From: Pelomonas sp. Root405
Lineage (GTDB): Bacteria > Pseudomonadota > Gammaproteobacteria > Burkholderiales > Burkholderiaceae_C
Assembly: GCF_001425165.1 (NCBI RefSeq)
Contig: NZ_LMDU01000005.1
Span: 16,040-80,039 of the forward strand
Length of the DNA: 64,000 nt
Direction: 5' to 3'
Part shown: positions 42,596-49,645 of the stretch, piece by piece
Numbering within the stretch: the stretch's first letter is position 1
Layout: each line of letters opens with the position of its first letter
The notes under the pieces: generated by a model
The model's database searches: none
Told to the model about the DNA's origin: nothing
The model's input: the letters and a program-made list of their open reading frames with translations, nothing else
Position numbers and translations under genes: made by a program

Positions 42596-43362
42596 TGCGA
42601 CCCCATCCCTTGTTCCTGGAGCCTGAATTGCGACGATTGACTCATCTGTCCCTTCGCCTTCGCCTGCGCGTGCGTGTCACCCTGGCCGCGCTGGCCTGTG
42701 CCGCCGGCACCGCCACGGCCCAGGTCGCGCCGTCCATCAGCCTGGCCGAGCAGATGCGCAGCATGCTCGGCAAACCTGCCGCCACGACCGGTGGCGCGGC
42801 GGCGTTCAGCCCGGCACCGGCGGTCGCGCCTGGCGCCACCGGCCTGGGCAGCTTCGACGCGCCCATCGTCGTGAACGGTCCGCCGCAGCTGCAGCAGTCC
42901 GCCGCCGAGCTGTCACAGCGCTTCCCGGCGCAGCACCGTGCCGCGATGACCAAGGCTTTCCAGGAGTCCTTCCTGTTCTGGCAGAAGCTGGAGAAGCAGC
43001 TCGGCCTGACGCCCAATGACGTCGCCGCCGGCGTGGCTGCCTTCATCGCCGGCAACTACGCCGCCTTCATGCAGCAGCAGGTGCCCGACGAAGATTTCAA
43101 ATCGCTGGTGCTGCAGATGCAGAGCCTGCTGTCGCGCAATGCCGCCTTCACGCAGAGCAGCCCGGCCGCCAAGCGCGCCATGTTCGAGCAGCTGGCGATG
43201 GTGGGCACCTTCATGGCGGTCTACCGCGAGCAGTTGAATCAGAAGCCCAGCCCGAACGAAGAAGTCCACTTCCGCAACGCGGCCAAGGCGAACCTGGAAG
43301 CCGGCGTGGGGCTGGCGGTCGAGCGCATCCAGATCGGGCCGCAGGGGCTGGTGGTGCGTTAG
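42595..43362 (+). CDS. Exported DUF6683-like protein B (255 aa)
   Basis: ATG 42595 overlaps the stop of paralog 2 (TGATG). The signal region is long (MRPHPLFLEPELRRLTHLSL with a hydrophobic core after it) and is cut near TATA-Q. The mature protein shows LGLTPNDVAAGVAAFIAGNY and AAKRAMFEQLAMVGTFMAVY, matching protein A in order and spacing. It closes the four-gene block. Function unknown. Confidence 0.7.
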   Translation: MRPHPLFLEPELRRLTHLSLRLRLRVRVTLAALACAAGTATAQVAPSISLAEQMRSMLGKPAATTGGAAAFSPAPAVAPGATGLGSFDAPIVVNGPPQLQQSAAELSQRFPAQHRAAMTKAFQESFLFWQKLEKQLGLTPNDVAAGVAAFIAGNYAAFMQQQVPDEDFKSLVLQMQSLLSRNAAFTQSSPAAKRAMFEQLAMVGTFMAVYREQLNQKPSPNEEVHFRNAAKANLEAGVGLAVERIQIGPQGLVVR

Positions 43363-43382
43363 AGCCGGGCGGGGTGCAGGCC

Positions 43383-43940
43383 CTAGAGCGAGCCCAGGTC
43401 GCCCGTTGCGGACGCACGCTCCACCGTGAGCGTCTCCGTCCACCAGTTGTCGCGGCGCCGGCCACGCTGGGTGGCCTTGCGGGCGATCAGGTCGCGCGCC
43501 CAGGCACGGACCGTCGATTCGGCGAGCGGCAGGTCGCCGCTGAAGAGCTGCATGGCGATGGCCCAGTACTCCGCGTCGCTGAAGACCTCGGGCGTGGGGC
43601 TGTGCAGTGCCTCCTGGGGCCGCGTCCAGGGCGTGTCGAAGAAGGGCTGTGCCGGGTCGAAGAGCTGGGGCCCTTTCTCTTGCTCCAGCACATCGCGCCG
43701 CGCCGCGCTGAAATGCCACTCGAACAGCTCGCGCCAGCGCCGCGCCTCGCGCGGCCGCCACCAGCGCCTGGCCGGCATCCAGGGCCAGACGAGGTTGGGC
43801 CACACGCTTTGCCAGCCGCCCTCACGCACCGGGCCGAGCAGGGCACGTCGCTGGGCCTCGGCGTTGCCCGGCCAGGCCCGTTCCAACGCAGCTTGCAGCT
43901 GGGGCGGCAGCGCTTGCAGGTCGAGGTGGGGATCGGGCAT
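43383..43940 (-). CDS. Hypothetical protein, candidate immunity to the RES-like protein (185 aa)
   Basis: A soluble, Trp-rich protein (MPDPHLDLQALPPQLQAALE ... WPNLVWPWMPARRWWRPREA) with no signal peptide or known domain. It follows the LysM/RES-like gene by 11 nt on the same strand, the arrangement of cytosolic immunity proteins behind toxins that act in the cytosol, as a NAD-degrading RES enzyme would. A dedicated chaperone role is equally possible. Function inferred from context only. Confidence 0.5.
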   Translation of the reverse strand: MPDPHLDLQALPPQLQAALERAWPGNAEAQRRALLGPVREGGWQSVWPNLVWPWMPARRWWRPREARRWRELFEWHFSAARRDVLEQEKGPQLFDPAQPFFDTPWTRPQEALHSPTPEVFSDAEYWAIAMQLFSGDLPLAESTVRAWARDLIARKATQRGRRRDNWWTETLTVERASATGDLGSL

Positions 43941-43951
43941 GGGCCCGGACC

Positions 43952-45616
43952 TTACCAGGGCTTGATGGCGTTCCAGGCCTTAGATGCGCCGTCGCCGACC
44001 GACTGCAGACCCGATGCCAGCTTGTCCTTGGCGGCACTGGTGAAGCCGGTGGCTTTGTCGAGCGCGCCGATGGCGTAGTGCGCGCCGACACCGACGCCGA
44101 AGCCGACGACCGCCCCCACCGCCGTGCCCGCCACCGGCACGACCGAGCCCACGGCGGCGCCGGCCCAGGCGCCCGCCGCACCCGCGGCGACCGCGGTGCC
44201 GGTGTCCACCACCGTGTTGGCCACGGCGCGCGAGCCATTGATCTGCCCGGCGCGGTAGGCCTGCACATTCGTGTAGCCGCTGACGCCGGCTTGCACCAAC
44301 CCGCCAACCGCGCCGCCGGCCTTCACAAGACCCATGCGCGGTGCCAGCAGGTCGACCGCCTTGGCCGCGCCGCCGCCGACCGCAGCATGGGTGGCCGTGG
44401 AAGTGGCCACCTGGCCGACAGCCACCTGCTCACCGCGCGCAGCGCGCACGCCTGCATCGATGAGGGTGGCGGCGCCGCCGCCGACGGCGCCATAGCGTGC
44501 AGAAGAAGCGCGCGGATAGCCTTCCGGGGCGCCGGTAAAGGCCCGGCGGGCCGGCTCCAGGCGGCCTGACCTGAGCTCTTCAGGCGCCTGGTTGGCGGCC
44601 TGCAGCGGCCGGCCGGGCTGGTCGGCCGCAGCAAGCTTGGGGAACTTGGCGCTTGCATCCATCGGCGGCCGCACGCCCGCCGCCTTGTTGAGCGGCCCAT
44701 CGACGTAGGGCCGCGCATCGGCCGGCATGGGTTGAACGACGCCGCTTGCGCTTTGCGTAGGCGCTGCGTTGCCCGCCGCATCGAAGCGCGTGATGCGCTG
44801 CGGCGTGAGCTGTGCGGGCTGGGCGTTGCGGGTCACGATGTCGATCTGCGCGCCGCCGGTGGCCGACGGCGCGCGCAGCGCGCTGGCGCCGGCGTCCGAG
44901 GCGCCCTTGGATGCCTGCTGCGGCAGCGTGTAGGGATGCTCGCCTGTCAGTTGATGCAGCAGGCCGGGCGACTTGCCGCCCTTGCTCTCGGTGAGGGCGT
45001 CGACAGGCAGGCCGACGCGGCGCGCGCCTTCGGCCAGGTCGCTGACCCCGCCGCGGCCCCGCGCGTCCGGCGCTGCGCGCAAGTCCACCTCCAGCACGGT
45101 CTTGCCGGCCAGCGGGTGGCGTCCGCCCGACGCATAGGCCGCGTTCTCGTGCAGCATGCTCGCCGCGTCGGGCGAGGTGTAGAGCATGCCCTGGCCGCCG
45201 GCGTTGTAGCGGCCGGGCGAGCCGAAGTTGTGGTTGAGAAGCGTCTGTTCGTAGGTCGTCGACCCGGCGCGGAACAGCGTGCCGTGGAAGGCCTGCTGCG
45301 GCGCCACCTGGCCGGCCTGGTAGGCCTTGCTCTGCAACGCCTGCACCAGGCCCTCGCGCCCGCCGGCGCCGGCGATGCCCGCGACGGCCGGGTTCAGGTC
45401 AGTGGGCTGGGGCTCGGGCAACCTGACGGGCTGTCCGAGCGGCAGCGACTGGGCGAGGGCCAGCGCCGGGTTGGCGTCACGCAGGGCGCTCTCGTCCACG
45501 CCGTAGCGCTGCGCCACATCGGCGAGGCGGTCGCCGCGCTGGGCGTAAACGGTGGTGTCGGCGGGCGGCGGCAGGCTGGTGGGGCGCGAGCCGGTGGCTT
45601 CGATGGCTTGGGGCAC
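43952..45616 (-). CDS. LysM + RES-like candidate effector/toxin with glycine-zipper tail
   Basis: I choose GTG 45616 (VPQAIEATGSRPTSLPPPAD) with GAGGA 6 nt upstream; ATG 45652 is in frame. With this start the upstream 78-bp module sits at the same distance as in two other effector genes. Domains: LysM-like repeat at about residues 22-70 (YAQRGDRLADVAQRYGVDES), a RES-like domain at about 105-180 with LFRAGS, GSPGRYNAGGQGMLYTSP and LHENAAY (the Arg, Tyr and Glu expected for NAD-consuming RES toxins; the final Ser is unclear), an Ala-rich middle, and a C-terminal glycine-zipper region ending NAIKPW. RES and LysM assignments are by eye. Confidence 0.65.
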   Translation of the reverse strand: MPQAIEATGSRPTSLPPPADTTVYAQRGDRLADVAQRYGVDESALRDANPALALAQSLPLGQPVRLPEPQPTDLNPAVAGIAGAGGREGLVQALQSKAYQAGQVAPQQAFHGTLFRAGSTTYEQTLLNHNFGSPGRYNAGGQGMLYTSPDAASMLHENAAYASGGRHPLAGKTVLEVDLRAAPDARGRGGVSDLAEGARRVGLPVDALTESKGGKSPGLLHQLTGEHPYTLPQQASKGASDAGASALRAPSATGGAQIDIVTRNAQPAQLTPQRITRFDAAGNAAPTQSASGVVQPMPADARPYVDGPLNKAAGVRPPMDASAKFPKLAAADQPGRPLQAANQAPEELRSGRLEPARRAFTGAPEGYPRASSARYGAVGGGAATLIDAGVRAARGEQVAVGQVATSTATHAAVGGGAAKAVDLLAPRMGLVKAGGAVGGLVQAGVSGYTNVQAYRAGQINGSRAVANTVVDTGTAVAAGAAGAWAGAAVGSVVPVAGTAVGAVVGFGVGVGAHYAIGALDKATGFTSAAKDKLASGLQSVGDGASKAWNAIKPW

Positions 45617-45650
45617 GGGATGTCCTCGCGGGATGATTGGGTCGTGCCCC

Positions 45651-45728
45651 ATTGCATATGCTGCCGCCTCTGCCCGCCAGCTGCGGCTGGCCGCAATTCG
45701 GGGCAGCCGCAGCTAGGGTCGGCCGCAA
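45651..45728 (-). promoter_or_regulatory. 78-bp T3SS-substrate promoter module, copy 1
   Basis: In the gene direction it reads TTGCGGCCGACCCTAGCTGC onward, with CGAATT at 29-34, AGCCGCAG at 41-48, a -35-like TGGCGG at 50-55 and TGCAAT at 73-78, a 17-bp spacer. The -10-like box ends 35 nt before GTG 45616. AGCTGCGGCT and AGCCGCAGCT form a 10-bp inverted repeat. Confidence 0.6.
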
Positions 45729-45831
45729 CGTGGCGGAGCATTTCCGTGATGCCCCTTCCGCTTCGTTGACGATCTATCCGCGAAAGCGTTCCTGGCGCGG
45801 TCGATACTTGTTAGAACGCACAAACAGCCCC

Positions 45832-46392
45832 ATGCACCCCACAACGCTTCTGGTCATCGATATGCAGCGCGGCATGCGCGAACCCGCCGCTGGTGATCGC
45901 AACAATGCGGGAGCCGAGCAAGCCATTTCGACGCTGCTTGCCGCTTGGCGAGAAACCAAAGCACCAGTCGTTCACGTACGTCACATCTCGAGAGCGCCCG
46001 GCTCACCTTTCTGGCCGGGTCAAGTTGGCGCAGAGTTCCAGCCGGAGCTTGCACCGCTCGATACGGAGCATGTGGTCGAGAAGAACGTGCCGGATGCCTT
46101 CATCAATACGGGACTGGAGCGCTGGCTGCACGCCAGAGGCATGAACGCCGTTGCCATCGTCGGCGTCAGTACGAACAACTCGGTTGAGTCAACTGCGCGC
46201 ACGGCCGGCAATCTTGGCTTCAAGACCTATGTAGTGTCAGACGCGACGTTCGCCTTCGCAAAGGCCGACTTCGCCGGAGTCTGGCGCAACGCGGAGGATG
46301 TGCATGCGATGGCCCTCTCCAATCTTCATGGCGAGTACGCCACGGTCGTGACGACCAGCGAATTGCTCAGCTCGCTCGAACCCCTGCGCTGA
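45832..46392 (+). CDS. Isochorismatase-family hydrolase without the catalytic cysteine
   Basis: ATG 45832 (MHPTTLLVIDMQRGMREPAA) gives a 186-aa single-domain protein. The conserved Asp is in VIDMQ, the Lys in EKNVPDAF, and the nucleophile loop reads VGVSTNNSVESTARTAGNLG. The position normally holding Cys (as in TDxCV) is Ser. Isochorismatases such as EntB and PhzD also lack Cys, so it may hydrolyse a vinyl ether or related bond rather than an amide. Codon use is less GC-biased than in neighbours, suggesting transfer. It stands alone on the plus strand within the effector island. Confidence 0.85.
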   Translation: MHPTTLLVIDMQRGMREPAAGDRNNAGAEQAISTLLAAWRETKAPVVHVRHISRAPGSPFWPGQVGAEFQPELAPLDTEHVVEKNVPDAFINTGLERWLHARGMNAVAIVGVSTNNSVESTARTAGNLGFKTYVVSDATFAFAKADFAGVWRNAEDVHAMALSNLHGEYATVVTTSELLSSLEPLR

Positions 46393-46419
46393 TCGACGCC
46401 GTCGCGTCGCGCCAATGCC

Positions 46420-47202
46420 TCAGCATTTGGCAAACACATCCCGGCTCGCGTTGAACCCGTCCATGCGCCAGCCCTGGGGTGTCCAGCGCAGGCTCATCGC
46501 GCCGGCGAAGTCGATGCGCCCTTCGCCCTTGCGCGACAGCGGCGGCATGTCCAGGCGCGGGGGCGTGTTGCCGGCAATCATGCTGCGGATGTCAAGGCGC
46601 TGCGTGGTCGCGGTCACGTCGGGCAGGCAGCGCGCGGCGCGGCGCATGACGGAGGAGGGCGCCTTGACGATGTCGGGTCCCTCGACGAATTCCAGCTGTG
46701 GCAGCGACAGGCGCTGCAGCAGCTCGCCGTCGCCGCGGGCCAGCGCATCGCGCAGCTGGCGCCAGAACTGCACGAAGGCGCCGTCGCGGTCGACCGACAC
46801 GGCGCAGCCTGCGGCCGTGGGTGCGAGCGTGGCTGTGGCCGGGACCTGCAGCGCGCCGCAGGCGGCGGGCGTGAAGGCCAGCCTGTAGCCGTCGGCGCCC
46901 GCGCGCCGAACGTCGACGCGCTGGCGCTGGTTCAGCGTGGCGTCCGTCCAGTCGAAGCGCCAGCTGCCGTCGGCCTGCGCCACGGCCGGGCCGGTGCTGG
47001 CGAAGTCGCACTCGCGGGCGCCGGCGCTGACGCTCAGGCTGACTTGCAGCGGGGCGCCGGCGGCATCGCGGCTGACACGAAAGCTGTGGACTTCGTCGGG
47101 TTGGCAAACGAGTTGCGTCGGCGGCAGATCCGTCGCCGCATGAGTCGTGGCGAGCGGCGCCAGCAGGGCCAAGCCCAGCAGGGCGCGGTGAATGAAGGGC
47201 AT
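46420..47202 (-). CDS. Periplasmic hypothetical protein, candidate immunity to the CHAP protein (260 aa)
   Basis: ATG 47202 (MPFIHRALLGLALLAPLATT) encodes a clear Sec signal peptide cut near THA-A. The mature protein has four or five Cys spread along beta-rich sequence (LVCQPDEVHSFRV, ARECDFAST, AACGALQ, AGCAVSV), suggesting disulfides. No domain recognised. It lies 32 nt downstream of the LysM-LysM-CHAP gene. Peptidoglycan-amidase toxins are typically neutralised by periplasmic immunity proteins, so that role is a reasonable inference. Confidence 0.55.
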   Translation of the reverse strand: MPFIHRALLGLALLAPLATTHAATDLPPTQLVCQPDEVHSFRVSRDAAGAPLQVSLSVSAGARECDFASTGPAVAQADGSWRFDWTDATLNQRQRVDVRRAGADGYRLAFTPAACGALQVPATATLAPTAAGCAVSVDRDGAFVQFWRQLRDALARGDGELLQRLSLPQLEFVEGPDIVKAPSSVMRRAARCLPDVTATTQRLDIRSMIAGNTPPRLDMPPLSRKGEGRIDFAGAMSLRWTPQGWRMDGFNASRDVFAKC

Positions 47203-47234
47203 CGTGCGGTCAGGAAGTCTGGCCGCCGAGGTTA

Positions 47235-48818
47235 TCAAGGGGCGCGGCGTACGCCGATGGCGTCGGAGAGCCGCCGGTCCGAGTAGGTGACGCCGTCGTA
47301 GTTCTCGCCACGCACGCCCTGGTTGCCGCCGACGACGCGCACCGTGCCGTTGGCCAGCACTTCCGACACGATGGCCACATGGCCCTGCGCCGGGTTGTTG
47401 CCGCGTGGGAAGACGATGACGTCGCCCGGCCGCACGTTGGCCGAGTTCATGGGCACAGCGTTGCCCCAGTTCAGCCAGCTGCGCGCGGCGGCGCTGTCGG
47501 TGCCGCGGATGCCGGCCTGCTCCATGCTCCAGTTGACGAAGGAGGAACACCAGGCGGTCTCGTCGTCGCGGGCGCGCAGGCTGGTGGTCTGGTGGTACTC
47601 GACGACGCGTGCGTTGTCGCGGCCGCCGCGCACTTCGTTCGTGCCAAGCTCGCCGCGGGCGATGGCCAGGTGGCGCGGCACGCCGGCGGCCGGGGCCGGC
47701 TGTGCGGCCTGTACAGCGGCCGGGGCCTGGGTCAGCAGACCCTGTCGGTCCAGCGCCGTCTCGACCGCGTTGGTGCGGCGCTGCTGGTCGGCGCGGATGA
47801 CGGCCTGCACCTCGGCTTCGGTCGGCGCGCGGCCGAGCTGGTTGCGGGCAATGGTCGCAAAGCCGCCGCCGGCCAGGTTGCCGTTGGACAGGCGGAAGCG
47901 CTCGCCGGTGGCGGCGTCGACGAAGCTGTTGACGCGCAAGTTGGTCAGGGTGGCGGCGGTGATGGGCTGGCCGCGCAGCGTGCCCAACTGGTTGAGGAAG
48001 CGTTGCGACGCGGTGGGCGACTGGTTGTAGAGGTCGAGATAGGCACTGGCCAGGCGGGCGTTCGAGGGATCGAGGCCGGCGCGGCGCGCAGCGGCCTCGT
48101 AGGCAGGCAGCTGGCCCTGCAGCGTCTGCAGCTGGCGGCGGTCCGCGTCGGCGGGGCTATTGGCCGCGTGCTGGTACGAGAACGAGCCGCGGTTGTGCGC
48201 CGCGTTGCCGGGGTCGGTGTGGCCGCCATAGGCCGCGGTGAAGCCGCCGTCGGGCCGGCGCGTGCCTTCCGCATGGCCGATGACGATGGCCGCTGCGGCG
48301 TTGGAGCCGAGGGCCGGGTCGGTGAAGCGGCGCAGGTCCAGCGTGCCGCCAGCCTGGGCTGCCGTGGCCGTGGCGGTCGGCGCGGCCGCAGCGGGCGGCT
48401 GTGTCGGCGCACCCGGATGGGCGCCGGGCAGGTGGATGAGATCGCCGATGGCGAGCCGGTCGGGGTCGCGGCCCGCGCCGGCGCCACGGCCTGCGCCGAG
48501 CTTGCCGGCGTCGAACTGCGGATTGGCCGCGAGCAGCTGCGGCAGGCTGACGTCCCAGCGGTCGGCGATGCCGGCCAGTGTCTCGCCGGCCACCACGCGG
48601 TGGCTGCGTTCCAACCCTGGCGTCGCCACGGGGATGACGAGCTGCTGGTCAACCCGCAGTCGGTCGGGGTCGCGCGGGCTGCTGCCCATGCGGCCGTCGG
48701 CGCGGGACACGTCCATGCCGTTGGCGCGCATCAGCGCCTCGGCCGACACGCCGTTGCGCTGGGCGATCTCTGTGACGGTGTCACCGCTTTGCACGCGGTA
48801 GGTCTGGACGGCTGCCAT
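47235..48818 (-). CDS. LysM-LysM-CHAP-type peptidoglycan hydrolase, candidate effector
   Basis: A 527-aa protein with SD AGGA ahead of ATG 48818 and no signal peptide, so export must use a dedicated system. Two LysM domains lie at about residues 5-64 (YRVQSGDTVTEIAQRNGVSA) and 72-135 (HRVVAGETLAGIADRWDVSL). A middle domain (residues about 155-320) is helical, perhaps lysozyme-like. The C-terminal domain is of the NlpC/P60-CHAP type I remember as TIGR02594, with catalytic Cys about 424 (ETAWCSSFVNWSMEQAG) and His about 480 (GHVAIVSE). It should cleave peptide cross-links in peptidoglycan. Followed by a signal-peptide protein. Confidence 0.85.
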   Translation of the reverse strand: MAAVQTYRVQSGDTVTEIAQRNGVSAEALMRANGMDVSRADGRMGSSPRDPDRLRVDQQLVIPVATPGLERSHRVVAGETLAGIADRWDVSLPQLLAANPQFDAGKLGAGRGAGAGRDPDRLAIGDLIHLPGAHPGAPTQPPAAAAPTATATAAQAGGTLDLRRFTDPALGSNAAAAIVIGHAEGTRRPDGGFTAAYGGHTDPGNAAHNRGSFSYQHAANSPADADRRQLQTLQGQLPAYEAAARRAGLDPSNARLASAYLDLYNQSPTASQRFLNQLGTLRGQPITAATLTNLRVNSFVDAATGERFRLSNGNLAGGGFATIARNQLGRAPTEAEVQAVIRADQQRRTNAVETALDRQGLLTQAPAAVQAAQPAPAAGVPRHLAIARGELGTNEVRGGRDNARVVEYHQTTSLRARDDETAWCSSFVNWSMEQAGIRGTDSAAARSWLNWGNAVPMNSANVRPGDVIVFPRGNNPAQGHVAIVSEVLANGTVRVVGGNQGVRGENYDGVTYSDRRLSDAIGVRRAP

Positions 48819-48848
48819 GGCGTTTCCTGATCGAGGGCTGGAAGCGCT

Positions 48849-48926
48849 ATTGCAGTCCCACTTCGCTGTGTCCGCCAGTTAGTGCTGGCCGCAATTCGGG
48901 GCAGCCGCAGCTGGGGTTGGCCGCAA
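48849..48926 (-). promoter_or_regulatory. 78-bp T3SS-substrate promoter module, copy 2
   Basis: Aligns without gaps to copies 1 and 3: TTGCGGCCAACCCCAGCTGC at the distal end, CGAATT at 29-34, TGGCGG at 50-55 and TGCAAT at 73-78. The right arm of the inverted repeat is degenerate here (AGCACTAACT). The -10-like box ends 31 nt before the CHAP-protein ATG. Confidence 0.6.
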
Positions 48927-48931
48927 TCGAG

Positions 48932-49585
48932 TCAGAAGTCGTAGTGCCGGCCGGCGATCGCGTCGCCCACGGTCGTCGACCACTTGTCCAGGTGGATGAA
49001 GTCCACCGATTCGGGAAAGCGATGGGCCGAGAAGACGATGTCCTCCAGGTCCAGTACCGCCTCGCTGGCTTCCGGCGTCGGGCGCTTCAGGTCGGCCAGC
49101 AGCACGACGCGCCGTGATGTGGCCATGTCGTCGGCCAGGTCGGTGGCGTCGAGGTTCAGCCCCCAGCGCCAATGCCCGTTGCCACGAATGATGGCTTCGC
49201 CCAGGCTGGCCGCCAGGTCGCCCAGCAGGCTGTAGACGATGAAGGGCCCGCTGCGCGTGCAGTCGGGCCAAGGCTTGTGCTTCGGCAGGCTGGCGAAGGC
49301 GGGCAGTTTGGCGAAGTTCGCCTTGGCCCAGGCTTTCAGCGCCTTCGAGTAGTCAGTCCCCTGCAGCGCCTGCGGGTCGGGGCCGTGGTGGGCCAGCAGC
49401 CAGTCGCGCAGCAGCCGTTGGCGCTCGGCGAGCGTGGCCTGCCAATAGACCCAGTTCTGCCGCGCCTGGCTCTCGCTGAGCACGGCGCCTGAGCCGGGGT
49501 GGGGCAGTTCGAAAGGCGGGTAGTCGCCCAAATCCCAGCCGGTAGCCCGGGGTGGGGAGAACCAGCGCTGAATGAGGTTCATCAT
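48932..49585 (-). CDS. Hypothetical protein, candidate partner of the nuclease-like protein (217 aa)
   Basis: Starts MMNLIQRWFSPPRATGWDLG; the second ATG is equally possible. It is soluble, Trp-rich and acidic towards the C-terminus (DLEDIVFSAHRFPESVDFIH), with no recognised domain. It follows the PD-(D/E)xK gene, but a terminator-like hairpin lies in the 60-nt gap, so it may be transcribed separately or by read-through. An immunity or chaperone role is inferred from position only. Confidence 0.5.
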   Translation of the reverse strand: MMNLIQRWFSPPRATGWDLGDYPPFELPHPGSGAVLSESQARQNWVYWQATLAERQRLLRDWLLAHHGPDPQALQGTDYSKALKAWAKANFAKLPAFASLPKHKPWPDCTRSGPFIVYSLLGDLAASLGEAIIRGNGHWRWGLNLDATDLADDMATSRRVVLLADLKRPTPEASEAVLDLEDIVFSAHRFPESVDFIHLDKWSTTVGDAIAGRHYDF

Positions 49586-49599
49586 GGTGAGCAGGCAAG

Positions 49600-49629
49600 A
49601 AAAATGGGCGGCCTCGTGGGCCGCCCATT
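49600..49629 (-). terminator. Terminator-like hairpin after the nuclease-like gene
   Basis: On the minus strand an 11-bp stem, AATGGGCGGCC and GGCCGCCCATT (49603-49629), with a 5-nt loop is followed by a run of T. It lies between the nuclease-like gene and its presumed partner. Confidence 0.8.
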
Positions 49630-49645
49630 CAAGAGCAGGCCAGGG

